Positions 17,331-26,053 of a stretch of DNA of 64,000 nucleotides are shown here, one piece after another. Both the position numbers and the translations under genes were made by a program. The number at the start of each line of letters is the position of its first letter. The first letter of the stretch is position 1. Source of the stretch: GCA-2748575 sp965222725 (GTDB lineage: Bacteria; Pseudomonadota; Gammaproteobacteria; Pseudomonadales; Ketobacteraceae); assembly GCA_965222725.1 (NCBI GenBank), contig OZ244969.1:372001-436000 (forward strand), in the 5' to 3' direction. The notes beneath the pieces are model-generated. The model saw nothing but the letters and a program-made list of their open reading frames with translations, had not been told where the DNA came from and searched no databases.

Positions 17331-18380
17331 TCAGCAATCCGGATAGCCATTGCCGTACACATAGGTGTTACTGCCGTTAAAAATGTTCCAGGCAGTGTTG
17401 TTGCGCAAACTGCGGGTCAGGGTTTTGGCTTCGCAATCGCCAAGAGAGTCGTTATCAGTGATTCTGATGTAGCCTCCCGCGGGCATGGTCACATCCAGCA
17501 ATTCATCCAGGTTATTCAGGCCGGCATTGTCCACCAGTTCCAGCCCACCCAGATACGTCAGGGAAGACAGATTATTCAGGTGATAGGTGTAATTGGTGTC
17601 TTCCATAATAAAACGGCCACTAATGGTTTGCAGGCTGCCTAAACCAAACAGCTGGCCATCGTGAAGATAGACTTCCACATTGCCGTTTACCTGGGTGAGC
17701 TGATTAAGGAAGCTGCCATTGACCTGACCGGAACGCAGGTTGATTTCGATGGTACCGGCTTCGGTAACACCGGTAAGTCCGGAAAACTTGAACGGCCCCC
17801 AGATATCATTGGGGTGATTACGCAGGTACAGGGACTTTACGTAAGTGAGTGCAGTAAAGCCGGTCAGATCATTGAGCACACCGGCAATCACTTCTATTTC
17901 TCCCTGGTGAGATGTCATGGCAGGCATCCACCAGTGGGCGCTGCGCTGACGGTTATTAAAGCGGATATCGCCGTCCACGGTTTTCAGTTTGGGAAATTTG
18001 CCTTTGTTAAAATAAGCCCCCGCTTCCAGGCGAAGATCGCCATTCACCCGTTCCAGCCAGGGCATGACCAACAATGTCATTTCGTTATCAATATCAAAGG
18101 TCAGATTACCACTGACCCGTTTCAGGCAGCGGAACTTTTCTATGTCTGCTGCCGTTTCCAGGGTCAGATCGCCGTAATAGACAGCGCGTTTTTCATCGCG
18201 GCGGGGATTACATTCTTTGGCGTAATCGGGATCAATCAGGGGGCGGCCGATAATACCCGGATCAAAATAGATGGGCTTTTCGTAAACCGCCGGTTGCGGC
18301 TTGCGCAGATCTGCCTGAGCGGTGGAGACCAGCAGGCTCGATGCAATCAGTGTCGCTACTGAAAAAATAAAGGTCCTCAT
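17331..18380 (-). CDS. Secreted Receptor-L-domain-like repeat protein (1)
   Basis: Starting at the second ATG (MRTFIF), the protein has 349 residues and a signal peptide ending at AQA. The mature part is made of beta-helical repeats of the type hydrophobic-x-G-x-hydrophobic (VSGNLTFDIDNEM, VNGDLRLEAGAYF, VDGDIRFNN, VNGNVEVYLHDGQL, ISGRFIMEDTN). These resemble the Receptor L domain/LRR-like solenoids. Several Cys residues are present (KECNPRR, KFRCLKR, LGDCEAK, YPDC). It is the second gene of a pair with a longer relative, 11 bases apart. A surface or periplasmic binding role is inference. Confidence 0.65.
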   Translation of the reverse strand: MRTFIFSVATLIASSLLVSTAQADLRKPQPAVYEKPIYFDPGIIGRPLIDPDYAKECNPRRDEKRAVYYGDLTLETAADIEKFRCLKRVSGNLTFDIDNEMTLLVMPWLERVNGDLRLEAGAYFNKGKFPKLKTVDGDIRFNNRQRSAHWWMPAMTSHQGEIEVIAGVLNDLTGFTALTYVKSLYLRNHPNDIWGPFKFSGLTGVTEAGTIEINLRSGQVNGSFLNQLTQVNGNVEVYLHDGQLFGLGSLQTISGRFIMEDTNYTYHLNNLSSLTYLGGLELVDNAGLNNLDELLDVTMPAGGYIRITDNDSLGDCEAKTLTRSLRNNTAWNIFNGSNTYVYGNGYPDC

Positions 18381-18391
18381 GGCACACATCC

Positions 18392-19540
18392 TTATTGGCA
18401 GTTCATCATGTTGTTGACACTGATGGTGTTGTTCAGCCCGGCAATAAAACTCTGAATGTCCGGGCAGGCGCTCTGGTTCAGGTTTTCAAAGGTCACACTG
18501 CCGTAATTGTTCACACTGATATTCTGTAATGCCGACAGGTTACTCAACCCGGGGCTGTCGGTAACCACCAGGCTGTTCACCGTCATGTTCCCCAGTCCAT
18601 TTAGACTGGTGAGGCTGTCATTGTTATCCAGCGTAAAAGTACCGTTAACGGTGGTGATTTTTTCCAGCCCCTGAAGGTTCGCCAGATCAGAATCGGGCTG
18701 ATTGGGATTATGGATTCTCAGATTGCCGTGAATGGTGTGGATGTTACCCAGCCCGTACAGTGCCGACATGTTATGGGTTTCTATTGTGACATTGCCGTCC
18801 ACTTCGGTAAGACCTTCCAGAAATCCACCGTCAGAAGGATCGTTATTCGCTTCCAGGTTTTGCACGTCGCCGCCTTCAATTTTATAGCCCCCCAATGTTT
18901 GCAGGTTTTGCAAACCATTCAGCAGCGGAAACATGGCGGTCAGATCATTTTTAAGGGTCAGATAGTCCAGTTCCGTCAACGCGTTCTGGCCATTCAGATC
19001 CACGTTATTGGTACGGAAATACACCGTGAGGTTGGCGGCTTTGGTCAGTGACGGTGTATCTATATATTCGACTGCGTTACTGAGATAAAAAATCAGTGAA
19101 CCACCCACCCAGCTCAACCGCGGGAAATAGGCTTCATCAAGCGAGGCTTTACCATCCACCACAAGGTTGCCGGAAACCCAGGTCAGGTAAGGAAAACCCA
19201 CCTGATGAAAACGGTTGTCATCGGTTCTGAGCCGAAAAGTCCCATTGGAACCCACTCCGTTGCGTACCCAGCGGATACAGCGATAAGGATCGATCTGGTT
19301 GGTGCTGGTAATCAGAAGTTCGCCGGTATGATAGGTATTTTCCCCGTCACATTCCCGCTGGTGGGCAGCGCTGGCTGCGGGGGGATAAAACAGGTGCTTC
19401 AAGTCCAGCTTGACCGGCTCAATCACCGTATCACGCGGTATGTACTGGTATTCCGCAGCCCGGGACATACCAACACAAGTACTAAGCAATAACACCAAAA
19501 GCAACACAAAGGGTTTGAAAATTACGATATGATCCGGCAT
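18392..19540 (-). CDS. Secreted Receptor-L-domain-like repeat protein (2)
   Basis: The ATG at 19540 has a GGAAG site and directly precedes the signal peptide (FVLLLVLLLSTCVGMSRAAE), giving 382 residues. As in the downstream paralogue, the N-terminus carries RECDGENTYHTGELLITS and PYRCIRWV, then solenoid repeats (VSGNLVVDGKASL, VGGSLIFYLSNAV, VDGNVTIETHNMS, IHGNLRIHNPN, VNGTFTLDNNDSL). The two share the layout of an N-terminal Cys-containing block, repeats and a C-terminal Cys, and look like diverged duplicates. The function is unknown. It is probably exported and may bind a ligand or polysaccharide. Confidence 0.65.
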   Translation of the reverse strand: MPDHIVIFKPFVLLLVLLLSTCVGMSRAAEYQYIPRDTVIEPVKLDLKHLFYPPAASAAHQRECDGENTYHTGELLITSTNQIDPYRCIRWVRNGVGSNGTFRLRTDDNRFHQVGFPYLTWVSGNLVVDGKASLDEAYFPRLSWVGGSLIFYLSNAVEYIDTPSLTKAANLTVYFRTNNVDLNGQNALTELDYLTLKNDLTAMFPLLNGLQNLQTLGGYKIEGGDVQNLEANNDPSDGGFLEGLTEVDGNVTIETHNMSALYGLGNIHTIHGNLRIHNPNQPDSDLANLQGLEKITTVNGTFTLDNNDSLTSLNGLGNMTVNSLVVTDSPGLSNLSALQNISVNNYGSVTFENLNQSACPDIQSFIAGLNNTISVNNMMNCQ

Positions 19541-19810
19541 AGCAGGCTTCCATAGTGTGGCTGTTGTTTTTTCAGCATGTTGTTTTTCAGCATAAGAAAC
19601 GGCGCCATTATGCCGGAGCTGCAAAATAAGCGGCACCACTCGATTGGGGGTGCCAGATCGGCCTAACCCCGTTTGTCAGACAATCGGGTACTGATGGCCG
19701 GTGCTTGCTAACCAGAGTGGTATATGGTGTAAACTACGCAAACTAAAAAAATAACCGAACAATAATAAAAACACTGATTAAACGCCTGTACAGGTAACGA
19801 GCTGTAAATT

Positions 19811-20386
19811 ATGTCTCCAATGCAGAAATCAACCATCCTGCTGGTGGTTGCCGGTGTCGCGCTGGCCGTTTATTTTTCTCTTCATAGTTATCCGGGCGCG
19901 AACAGCCCGGCAGTCACGACGCCAGTGGCGCCCGCCACTGGCGAAACAAGTCAGCCGCCAGGCGGGACTTCTTCCCCCGGTGTCCTGGCAGAGAAAGAGG
20001 TCCCGGCAGAGAAAAACGCCGGAACCTATCCGGATCACCCGCTGATGAATCTGGCACTGCACCATTGCCGCATGCTGGAACCGGCATCAGAAAGTGTTTC
20101 CTGCCTGAAGCAGATTGCCAAAGATATCGCCGCCGAAAATTTCAGCCCCACGATGCCGGAAATAAATCCCCTAGCCTGTAACGACATCACCGACCCGAAA
20201 AAACAGCATGATTGCCACGGCTGGATGGGTCACGATTTTGCGGTATCCACGGGTGATGCATCCAAGTGCCGCATCATTCCCCAACCGGTCATCAAGGCAT
20301 CCTGCCTGCGCCTGATCAAAATCAACGAAATCAAACAACTCTATGGGCTGGAAACAGCATCCACTTCCGGGAAAACACAACCATGA
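19811..20386 (+). CDS. Membrane-anchored Cys-rich periplasmic protein, hypothetical
   Basis: This 191-residue protein has an uncleaved-looking N-terminal helix (STILLVVAGVALAVYF), a Pro/Thr/Ser-rich linker to about residue 70, and a compact domain with six Cys (HHCRML, VSCLKQ, LACNDI, HDCHGW, SKCRII, ASCLRL). There is no CXXCH, so it is not a c-type cytochrome. Disulphides in the periplasm are likely. The stop overlaps the start of the cytochrome c peroxidase fusion (ATGA), so the two are translationally coupled and probably act together. The family is not recognised. Confidence 0.75.
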   Translation: MSPMQKSTILLVVAGVALAVYFSLHSYPGANSPAVTTPVAPATGETSQPPGGTSSPGVLAEKEVPAEKNAGTYPDHPLMNLALHHCRMLEPASESVSCLKQIAKDIAAENFSPTMPEINPLACNDITDPKKQHDCHGWMGHDFAVSTGDASKCRIIPQPVIKASCLRLIKINEIKQLYGLETASTSGKTQP

Positions 20387-23300
20387 TTCATTCCAGTCCA
20401 CGCCTGTTTTTTTCTCTGGTTATTGGCGCCCTGCTGACGCTTGCCGGTTGCACTGACAACAAGGCACTGGATCAGCAGCTGCAGCAGTTGATTAAAGACA
20501 ACGGACTGGACCAGCCTTTTCAGCCGGACATGACACCGGATTCTCCGCTGCTGGCAGAGCTGGGTGGTAATCTGTTTTTCAGCCCTGACCTGAGTATTGA
20601 TGGCTCTGCCTCTTGTGCCAGTTGCCACCATCCCACCAAAGCAGGCACCGACGGCATTGCCCTGCCCATTGGTATCGGCGGTCAGGATTCTCTGAACGTG
20701 GGCCAGGCCCGTATTGATGCAGCCCGTGAAGCCAATCCCGATCTGACCCTGGTGGGTCTGATTCCAAGAAACGCGCCTTCGGTATTTAATGCCTCCCTGT
20801 ATCGCAAGCGTCTGTTCTGGGATGGCCGGGTACAGTATCAAGAAGACCCCGACGCCCCCGGCGGTAAAAAAGTGATTGCCGGTATCGGCGCTGCCCAGCA
20901 CAACCCCAGCAACTATCTGCAGGAAAACCTGTTGCAAACCCAGGCCCGCCTGCCCATGAACTCCACCTTTGAAATGAAGGGCGGCCTGAAACCCAATCGC
21001 AACGCCCATGAGATTGAGCAGGACATTTTGCTCTTCCTGCAATCCCAGGAGCGCTGGTGTCTGGGATTTGCCAAAGTGTTCGGACTCAAACCCTGTAATG
21101 AACTGATCACACTGAATAATCTGACCCGGGCGCTGTCCGCCTTCGAAGCATCGCTGGTGTTAACGAACTCGCCCTTTCAGCGTTATATTGAAGGCGACAC
21201 CCAGGCACTGACCACTGAACAGAAAGCCGGTGCCATTGCCTTCCTTACTGACAAAGACGCCGGCGGCGCCGGTTGCGTTAACTGTCACAGTGGCAAGGCC
21301 TTTACCAGCGAACGCTTTTACAATATCAACATTCCACCCAGTGGCCGCGGTGCCAATGATAACGGCTGGGATATCGGCCGTCACAATGTGGACCGCACCG
21401 CCGAACGCTTCAGTTTTCGGGTGCCGGTATTGTTGAACGTCGCCCACACCGGTCCTTATTTTCATAACGGCGTTGCCGCCACGCTGGAAGATGCCATTCG
21501 CTTCAAACAAACCGCAACCGGTGTTGAAAAACCTGCCAACAGCATTCACCTGCCCGGCATTGATTATCAGGCCATTACCACCAGCATTCAGCAGGATTTC
21601 GACAAGGGCGCTGCCAAACCCATGTTGCCGGAAACCCTGAGCGAAGAACGTATTGCGCAACTGGCGGCCTTTTTACGCAGCCTCAGTGACGATTGCCTGG
21701 ATGACAAAGCCTGTCTGGATAAACTCACACCGGATGTGGTGAGTTCTCCTCGGCAACAAAAAGTGGAGCGTCAACAGCAACAGGTAGCCACAAGCGATCT
21801 CAGCAAGCGTACCGCAACACCTGCCATGGCACCGACCCTGAACTGTGAAAACCGTTCTTTAAAAAGCGCCAGCACCGAAACCAGTCCAACGCAGAGCAAA
21901 GGCTTTAGCCGCCACACACTTGACGTGGGCCTGAATCACGAGCGCAGTATCGGACTGGTTAAAAAGGGCTGGCTGATTGATGTGGTGAACTACGCCAGTG
22001 TTTCTGCCGTGGATCTGAATTACGACTGTCTGGATGACCTGCTGTTTGATGCCGGCGGCAAGGGGCTGAAACTTTATTATCAAAATGCCGACGCCTCTTT
22101 CAGCGAGCAGACGGTGCCTTTCCAGAAAGCCGAAGGCGGCGTTAACGCCATGGTCATGGATCTGGATGGCGATTACCGCTTTGATATGTTTGTGGGCAAC
22201 TACGGTGCTGCACCGGCGGCACTGGTATTTGATTTTCAGAAAGACGCGAACGATGTGGCTGCGCTGGATTCCCTGACCGGCCCGGTGATTAATGCCAGTG
22301 CCGGCGATATCAACAATGACGGTTTTCAGGATCTGGTGGTGGGCATGTGGCGCAGCTTCAGTTCATTCAAGCAGCCACACCTGTGGCTTAACGACGGCCA
22401 CGGCAACCTGACCGCCAACGAAGGCTTTATCAAGCTGGCCCAGCACAGCAAGCATGTGGGTGGCGACGAACAGGTAAAACGCCAGAACACCCTGCCCATT
22501 GGTGTGTCGGACCTGACCTTTACACCCAATCTTGTCGACATTGATAACGATGGCATTCAGGACATGTTATTGGCGTCGGATTTTTTCCGCAGCCAGGTGC
22601 TGAAAAACCGTAACGGCCGCTTGCAGGATATTACCGATAAACAGGTGGTGGATGATACCAACGGCATGGGAGCCGCTGTCGGTGACTTTGATAACAACGG
22701 CACTATGGACTGGTTTGTTACCAGCATCGTGGATATTACCGCGCCGGGACTGAGCCGCGGCCATCGTCTGTATATGAACCAGGGTGACGGCGAGTATCAG
22801 CAGGCACCCATTGTGAACAAGGATGTGGAATGGTCATGGGGTGCCTGCACCGCGGACTTTAATAACGATGGCCATTTGGACCTGTTTTATATCAGCGGCT
22901 ATGGTGAACCGCTGCCTTCCGCCATCTATGAAAGCGAACCGCAAAAACAGGCATCAGAAAAATTCCTTAAAGAACTGGTGCGTTACACCAACACCCGCCC
23001 CACCCTGTTAATCAACAATGGCAAGGGTGGCTTTAATGACGAATCAGAAGTCTGGGGGCTAACAGAATCGTTAGACGGCCGCGGCATTGCCTGTTTTGAC
23101 TATCAGCAGGATGGCGATATGGATATTGTGGTGGCGCCACTGGAAGGTTCACCGGTGCTGTTCCGCAATAACAACCGGCAGAAAAACCACTGGCTGGCGC
23201 TGCGACTGATTGGCCCACCGGGGAACCCGGAAGCCTTTGGTACCCGCGTGGTACTGCACACGGAAAAAGGCCGGCAACATCGCCAGATTCGTTTTGAAAA

Positions 23301-23517
23301 TAATTTTGTGTCACGCAACCCGGCGCAGATTCATTTTGGCCTGGGTAAACAGGATCAGGTGCGTTTGCTGGAAATCACCTTGCCGCCACCGGTCAGCAAA
23401 ACCATAAAAATCCATCAGCCTGACATTAACAAGCTGCACCTTTACCAGTGGCAGGAGCTGCTGGAAATGGCGGAAACCAACCAGGTGGCTAGTTTTCTCG
23501 GAAAACAAAAGCTCTAA
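20383..23517 (+). CDS. Dihaem cytochrome c peroxidase/MauG-type lipoprotein fused to VCBS repeats and UnbV/ASPIC domain
   Basis: The start at 20383 overlaps the upstream stop and directly precedes a lipoprotein signal (LLTLAGC), giving 1044 residues. The first half is a dihaem peroxidase-like domain with two haem sites, CASCH (Cys78, Cys81, His82) and CVNCH (Cys298, Cys301, His302), plus NAPSVFNASLYRKRLFWDGR and VAHTGPYFHNG. The second half (about 530-900) has FG-GAP/VCBS units with DxDxDG-like calcium loops (DLNYDCLDD, DLDGDYRFD, DINNDGFQD, DIDNDGIQD, DFNNDGHLD). It ends with a UnbV/ASPIC domain. It probably sits on the periplasmic or outer-membrane surface. A peroxidase or MauG-like oxidation role is inferred. 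Confidence 0.88.
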   Translation: MIHSSPRLFFSLVIGALLTLAGCTDNKALDQQLQQLIKDNGLDQPFQPDMTPDSPLLAELGGNLFFSPDLSIDGSASCASCHHPTKAGTDGIALPIGIGGQDSLNVGQARIDAAREANPDLTLVGLIPRNAPSVFNASLYRKRLFWDGRVQYQEDPDAPGGKKVIAGIGAAQHNPSNYLQENLLQTQARLPMNSTFEMKGGLKPNRNAHEIEQDILLFLQSQERWCLGFAKVFGLKPCNELITLNNLTRALSAFEASLVLTNSPFQRYIEGDTQALTTEQKAGAIAFLTDKDAGGAGCVNCHSGKAFTSERFYNINIPPSGRGANDNGWDIGRHNVDRTAERFSFRVPVLLNVAHTGPYFHNGVAATLEDAIRFKQTATGVEKPANSIHLPGIDYQAITTSIQQDFDKGAAKPMLPETLSEERIAQLAAFLRSLSDDCLDDKACLDKLTPDVVSSPRQQKVERQQQQVATSDLSKRTATPAMAPTLNCENRSLKSASTETSPTQSKGFSRHTLDVGLNHERSIGLVKKGWLIDVVNYASVSAVDLNYDCLDDLLFDAGGKGLKLYYQNADASFSEQTVPFQKAEGGVNAMVMDLDGDYRFDMFVGNYGAAPAALVFDFQKDANDVAALDSLTGPVINASAGDINNDGFQDLVVGMWRSFSSFKQPHLWLNDGHGNLTANEGFIKLAQHSKHVGGDEQVKRQNTLPIGVSDLTFTPNLVDIDNDGIQDMLLASDFFRSQVLKNRNGRLQDITDKQVVDDTNGMGAAVGDFDNNGTMDWFVTSIVDITAPGLSRGHRLYMNQGDGEYQQAPIVNKDVEWSWGACTADFNNDGHLDLFYISGYGEPLPSAIYESEPQKQASEKFLKELVRYTNTRPTLLINNGKGGFNDESEVWGLTESLDGRGIACFDYQQDGDMDIVVAPLEGSPVLFRNNNRQKNHWLALRLIGPPGNPEAFGTRVVLHTEKGRQHRQIRFENNFVSRNPAQIHFGLGKQDQVRLLEITLPPPVSKTIKIHQPDINKLHLYQWQELLEMAETNQVASFLGKQKL

Positions 23518-23612
23518 CGTTTGTTTTTTATAGCGCTATTCAATTTTTAAAATATTGGGCAATCCGATCGGATTTTTATTGATCATTGTTGCACCATAGT
23601 CTATCAATGTAA

Positions 23613-23643
23613 GGGCACCTTGAACGGGTGCCCTTTTTTTCTT
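23613..23643 (+). terminator. Rho-independent terminator after the peroxidase fusion gene
   Basis: A GGGCACC/GGTGCCC stem (23613-23619 with 23627-23633) and 7-base loop are followed by a long T run. It ends the two-gene transcript about 95 bases after the stop. Confidence 0.9.
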
Positions 23644-23778
23644 TTTGCTTTTTCGCAAGCCGCTTTTCCTGGCAGTAAGCAGTAGCTTTTTAGAACCTAT
23701 CCGCGCAGTCGTTTTTTATTGAACGATAAAAAACAGAAAAACAAACGACAATAAAAATTAACCCGAGAGGAACAGTCT

Positions 23779-25863
23779 ATGTTCAACGACTCCTACTCTG
23801 CGCCCCTTGCAACACTATTAAAAACCCTTGCCTGTCTGGCGTTTGCATCCTTTATCACCGGGTGTGACCGACCACCGCCACCCACGGCCGCAGAAATCTT
23901 TCTTAACCCCCCGGCAGGAACCCAGTTTGAAACCGATGAAGGCTCAGTGTTTCTCAGCAAGCTGGATGATGTCACCGTGTGCTACACCACCGACGGCAGT
24001 GCCCCGGTTTACAATGAAGGCACCTGCGATGGCGGTTCCAGCCAGACCTACGAGGGAGAAATCCTGCTCACCTGTGCTGTTGACGATGAAGGCTCCAATG
24101 TCAGCAAGCGGGTGGACATTGTGTTCTCCTGGCCCGGACAACGTACTGCGGAAGATCCCGATCCGGAACCCACAGAAGAAGTACGCACCGCGCTTTTCTA
24201 CCTGAACTGTGAATCAGATCAGGAGCCGACGGATACCGACATGGATGGCATTGCGGATATCAGCGATAACTGTCCGGCGGATTACAACCCGGATCAGGCC
24301 GATGCGGACGCCGACGGCATTGGCGATGTCTGTGATTTTGACAGCGATAACGACGGTGTTAACGATGACGTGGACAACTGCCCCGACATTGCCAACGAAG
24401 ACCAGGCCGACACCGATGCCGACGGTATTGGCGATGCCTGTGATGACGACGGCGACAATGACGGCGTGATCGACAGCGAGGATAACTGCCCCGCAGCGCC
24501 CAACCCGGATCAGTCCGACAGTGACGGTGATGGTATTGGAGACGCGTGCGACAGCCTGAACGATTCCGACGGCGACGGTATTGCCGATGCTGAAGATAAC
24601 TGCCCTGCGGTCGCCAATTTTGATCAGACTGATACCGATGGCGATGGCATTGGTGATGCCTGTGACCCCCTGACGGATTCTGACGATGATGGCGTAGCCG
24701 ATGACGAAGACAACTGTCCCGCACTGGCCAACGCGGATCAGGCAGACACCGACAACGACGGCATTGGTGATGTCTGCGATCCGTTAACGGATTCTGATGG
24801 CGACGGTATTGGTGACGACGTGGATAACTGCCCGGCGGATGCCAACCCCGATCAGATTGATACGGACGGCGACGGACTCGGCGATATCTGTGATCCGCTC
24901 ACCGACAGCGACGACGATGGTGTTGCCGACAGCGTGGATAACTGCCCGGCGATCTACAATCCGGAGCAGGACGATGTGGACAACGACAACATCGGCGACC
25001 TGTGTGATACGGATAACGACAACGACGGCATTGACGATGAGTTCGACAACTGCCCCGCTGCCCCCAATCCGGATCAGACTGACACCGACGGTGACGGTAT
25101 CGGTGACGCCTGCGATTCCTTCTTCGACAGCGACGGCGATTCCATTGAAGACAGCGTGGACAATTGCCCGGCGGTACCCAACTTTGATCAGACCGACACG
25201 GACGGCGACGGTATTGGTGACGCCTGCGATCCGCTGACCGATTCCGACGATGACGGTGTGGCCGACAGCGAGGACAACTGCCCCGCCGACTACAACCCGG
25301 ATCAGACCGACAGCGACGGTGACGGCATGGGTGATGCCTGCGACGACCCGGTGGGCGGCACCGAAGCCTTTATGCGCGCCTATCTTGATCTGCAGGACCG
25401 CCTGATTGATGAGTTGCAATGTGTGCACAATAACTGCGAAGGCCCCGGCGGATTGTTTGACTGGACCATCGACAGCAGCAACTCCATTCTGGAATCCGGC
25501 TCTGCCCGCTGGCGTGCGGAACTGGCCAGCCTGTTCCCGATCCGTGCCCGCACCACCTTTACGGTTAACAGTGCCACGGCACTGGGCTGCACCGGCGACG
25601 GTGAAGCCAGCGGAATCGTGGATACCAGCGGCAACGGCGATCTGGCCAGCAGTGATCCCATCAGCCTGGTGTGCACCGACTACAGCGGTTACATAGTGGT
25701 GAATGTGAATCTGGAAGAAAGCTCCGCCGTGGGTGGTTACTACGACGCCTACTGCGAACAGATGAACTGTGAAGCCACTGCCATTCGCTTCCACATTATC
25801 GGCAAGGACGCAGAAGATAATCTGATCTTTGAACAGGAAGTACTGGATTACACCCTGCCCTAG
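23779..25863 (+). CDS. Lipoprotein with ten thrombospondin type 3 calcium-binding repeats
   Basis: The 694-residue protein starts after a good AGAGGAA site. A lipoprotein signal (FITGC) leads into a region like the chitobiase C-terminal fold (VCYTTDGSAPVYNEGTCDG, about 40-110). Residues about 150-525 contain ten thrombospondin type 3 units, each with a DNCPxxxNxDQ core and DxDxDGIGDxCD calcium loops. A C-terminal domain of about 165 residues, with paired Cys, is not recognised. Such proteins are usually outer-membrane or surface calcium-stabilised spacers. The DNA repeats are diverged enough that the array is old rather than a recent expansion. Confidence 0.9.
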   Translation: MFNDSYSAPLATLLKTLACLAFASFITGCDRPPPPTAAEIFLNPPAGTQFETDEGSVFLSKLDDVTVCYTTDGSAPVYNEGTCDGGSSQTYEGEILLTCAVDDEGSNVSKRVDIVFSWPGQRTAEDPDPEPTEEVRTALFYLNCESDQEPTDTDMDGIADISDNCPADYNPDQADADADGIGDVCDFDSDNDGVNDDVDNCPDIANEDQADTDADGIGDACDDDGDNDGVIDSEDNCPAAPNPDQSDSDGDGIGDACDSLNDSDGDGIADAEDNCPAVANFDQTDTDGDGIGDACDPLTDSDDDGVADDEDNCPALANADQADTDNDGIGDVCDPLTDSDGDGIGDDVDNCPADANPDQIDTDGDGLGDICDPLTDSDDDGVADSVDNCPAIYNPEQDDVDNDNIGDLCDTDNDNDGIDDEFDNCPAAPNPDQTDTDGDGIGDACDSFFDSDGDSIEDSVDNCPAVPNFDQTDTDGDGIGDACDPLTDSDDDGVADSEDNCPADYNPDQTDSDGDGMGDACDDPVGGTEAFMRAYLDLQDRLIDELQCVHNNCEGPGGLFDWTIDSSNSILESGSARWRAELASLFPIRARTTFTVNSATALGCTGDGEASGIVDTSGNGDLASSDPISLVCTDYSGYIVVNVNLEESSAVGGYYDAYCEQMNCEATAIRFHIIGKDAEDNLIFEQEVLDYTLP
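24218..25350 (+). repeat. Coding repeat array of thrombospondin type 3 units
   Basis: Ten units of roughly 105-120 bases encode DNCP-containing calcium-binding motifs. The strong three-base periodicity and repeated GAT/GAC/GGC runs also produce long spurious open frames on the other strand. Confidence 0.9.
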
Positions 25864-25870
25864 GCAGGGT
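25852..25870. other. Hairpin across the stop codon of the TSP3 lipoprotein gene
   Basis: ACCCTGCC (25852-25859) and GGCAGGGT (25863-25870) form a perfect 8-bp stem around the TAG stop. It may stabilise the transcript end or slow ribosomes. No T run follows. Confidence 0.5.
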
Positions 25871-25892
25871 TAATACCGGTTAACCAACCCCT

Positions 25893-25920
25893 GCACCAGC
25901 CCGCAAATGCGGGCTGGTGC
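25893..25920 (+). terminator. Probable terminator hairpin after the TSP3 lipoprotein gene
   Basis: A perfect 12-bp stem (GCACCAGCCCGC with GCGGGCTGGTGC) has a 4-base loop. The tail is pyrimidine-rich (TCCCTCCCC) rather than a pure T run, so termination strength is uncertain. Confidence 0.6.
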
Positions 25921-26053
25921 TCCCTCCCCCCGAACAATTCATTGCAGCGAATTCATTGATCTGCGCCGTACACAAAGCCCATTGATACCGATAGAATCAC
26001 CCTGATAACGTCACAACAGTGTTCAGGCAATTCCGGAATCAATTGGTGCCGCA

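Noticed and set aside
24218..25350. Possible CRISPR-like or satellite repeat array
   Set aside because: The periodic units are coding thrombospondin type 3 repeats with diverged sequence, not identical repeats with unique spacers.
24784..25794. 336-codon minus-strand frame in the TSP3 gene
   Set aside because: The Val/Gly/Ile-rich repeats arise from the complement of GAT/GAC/GGC calcium-loop codons.
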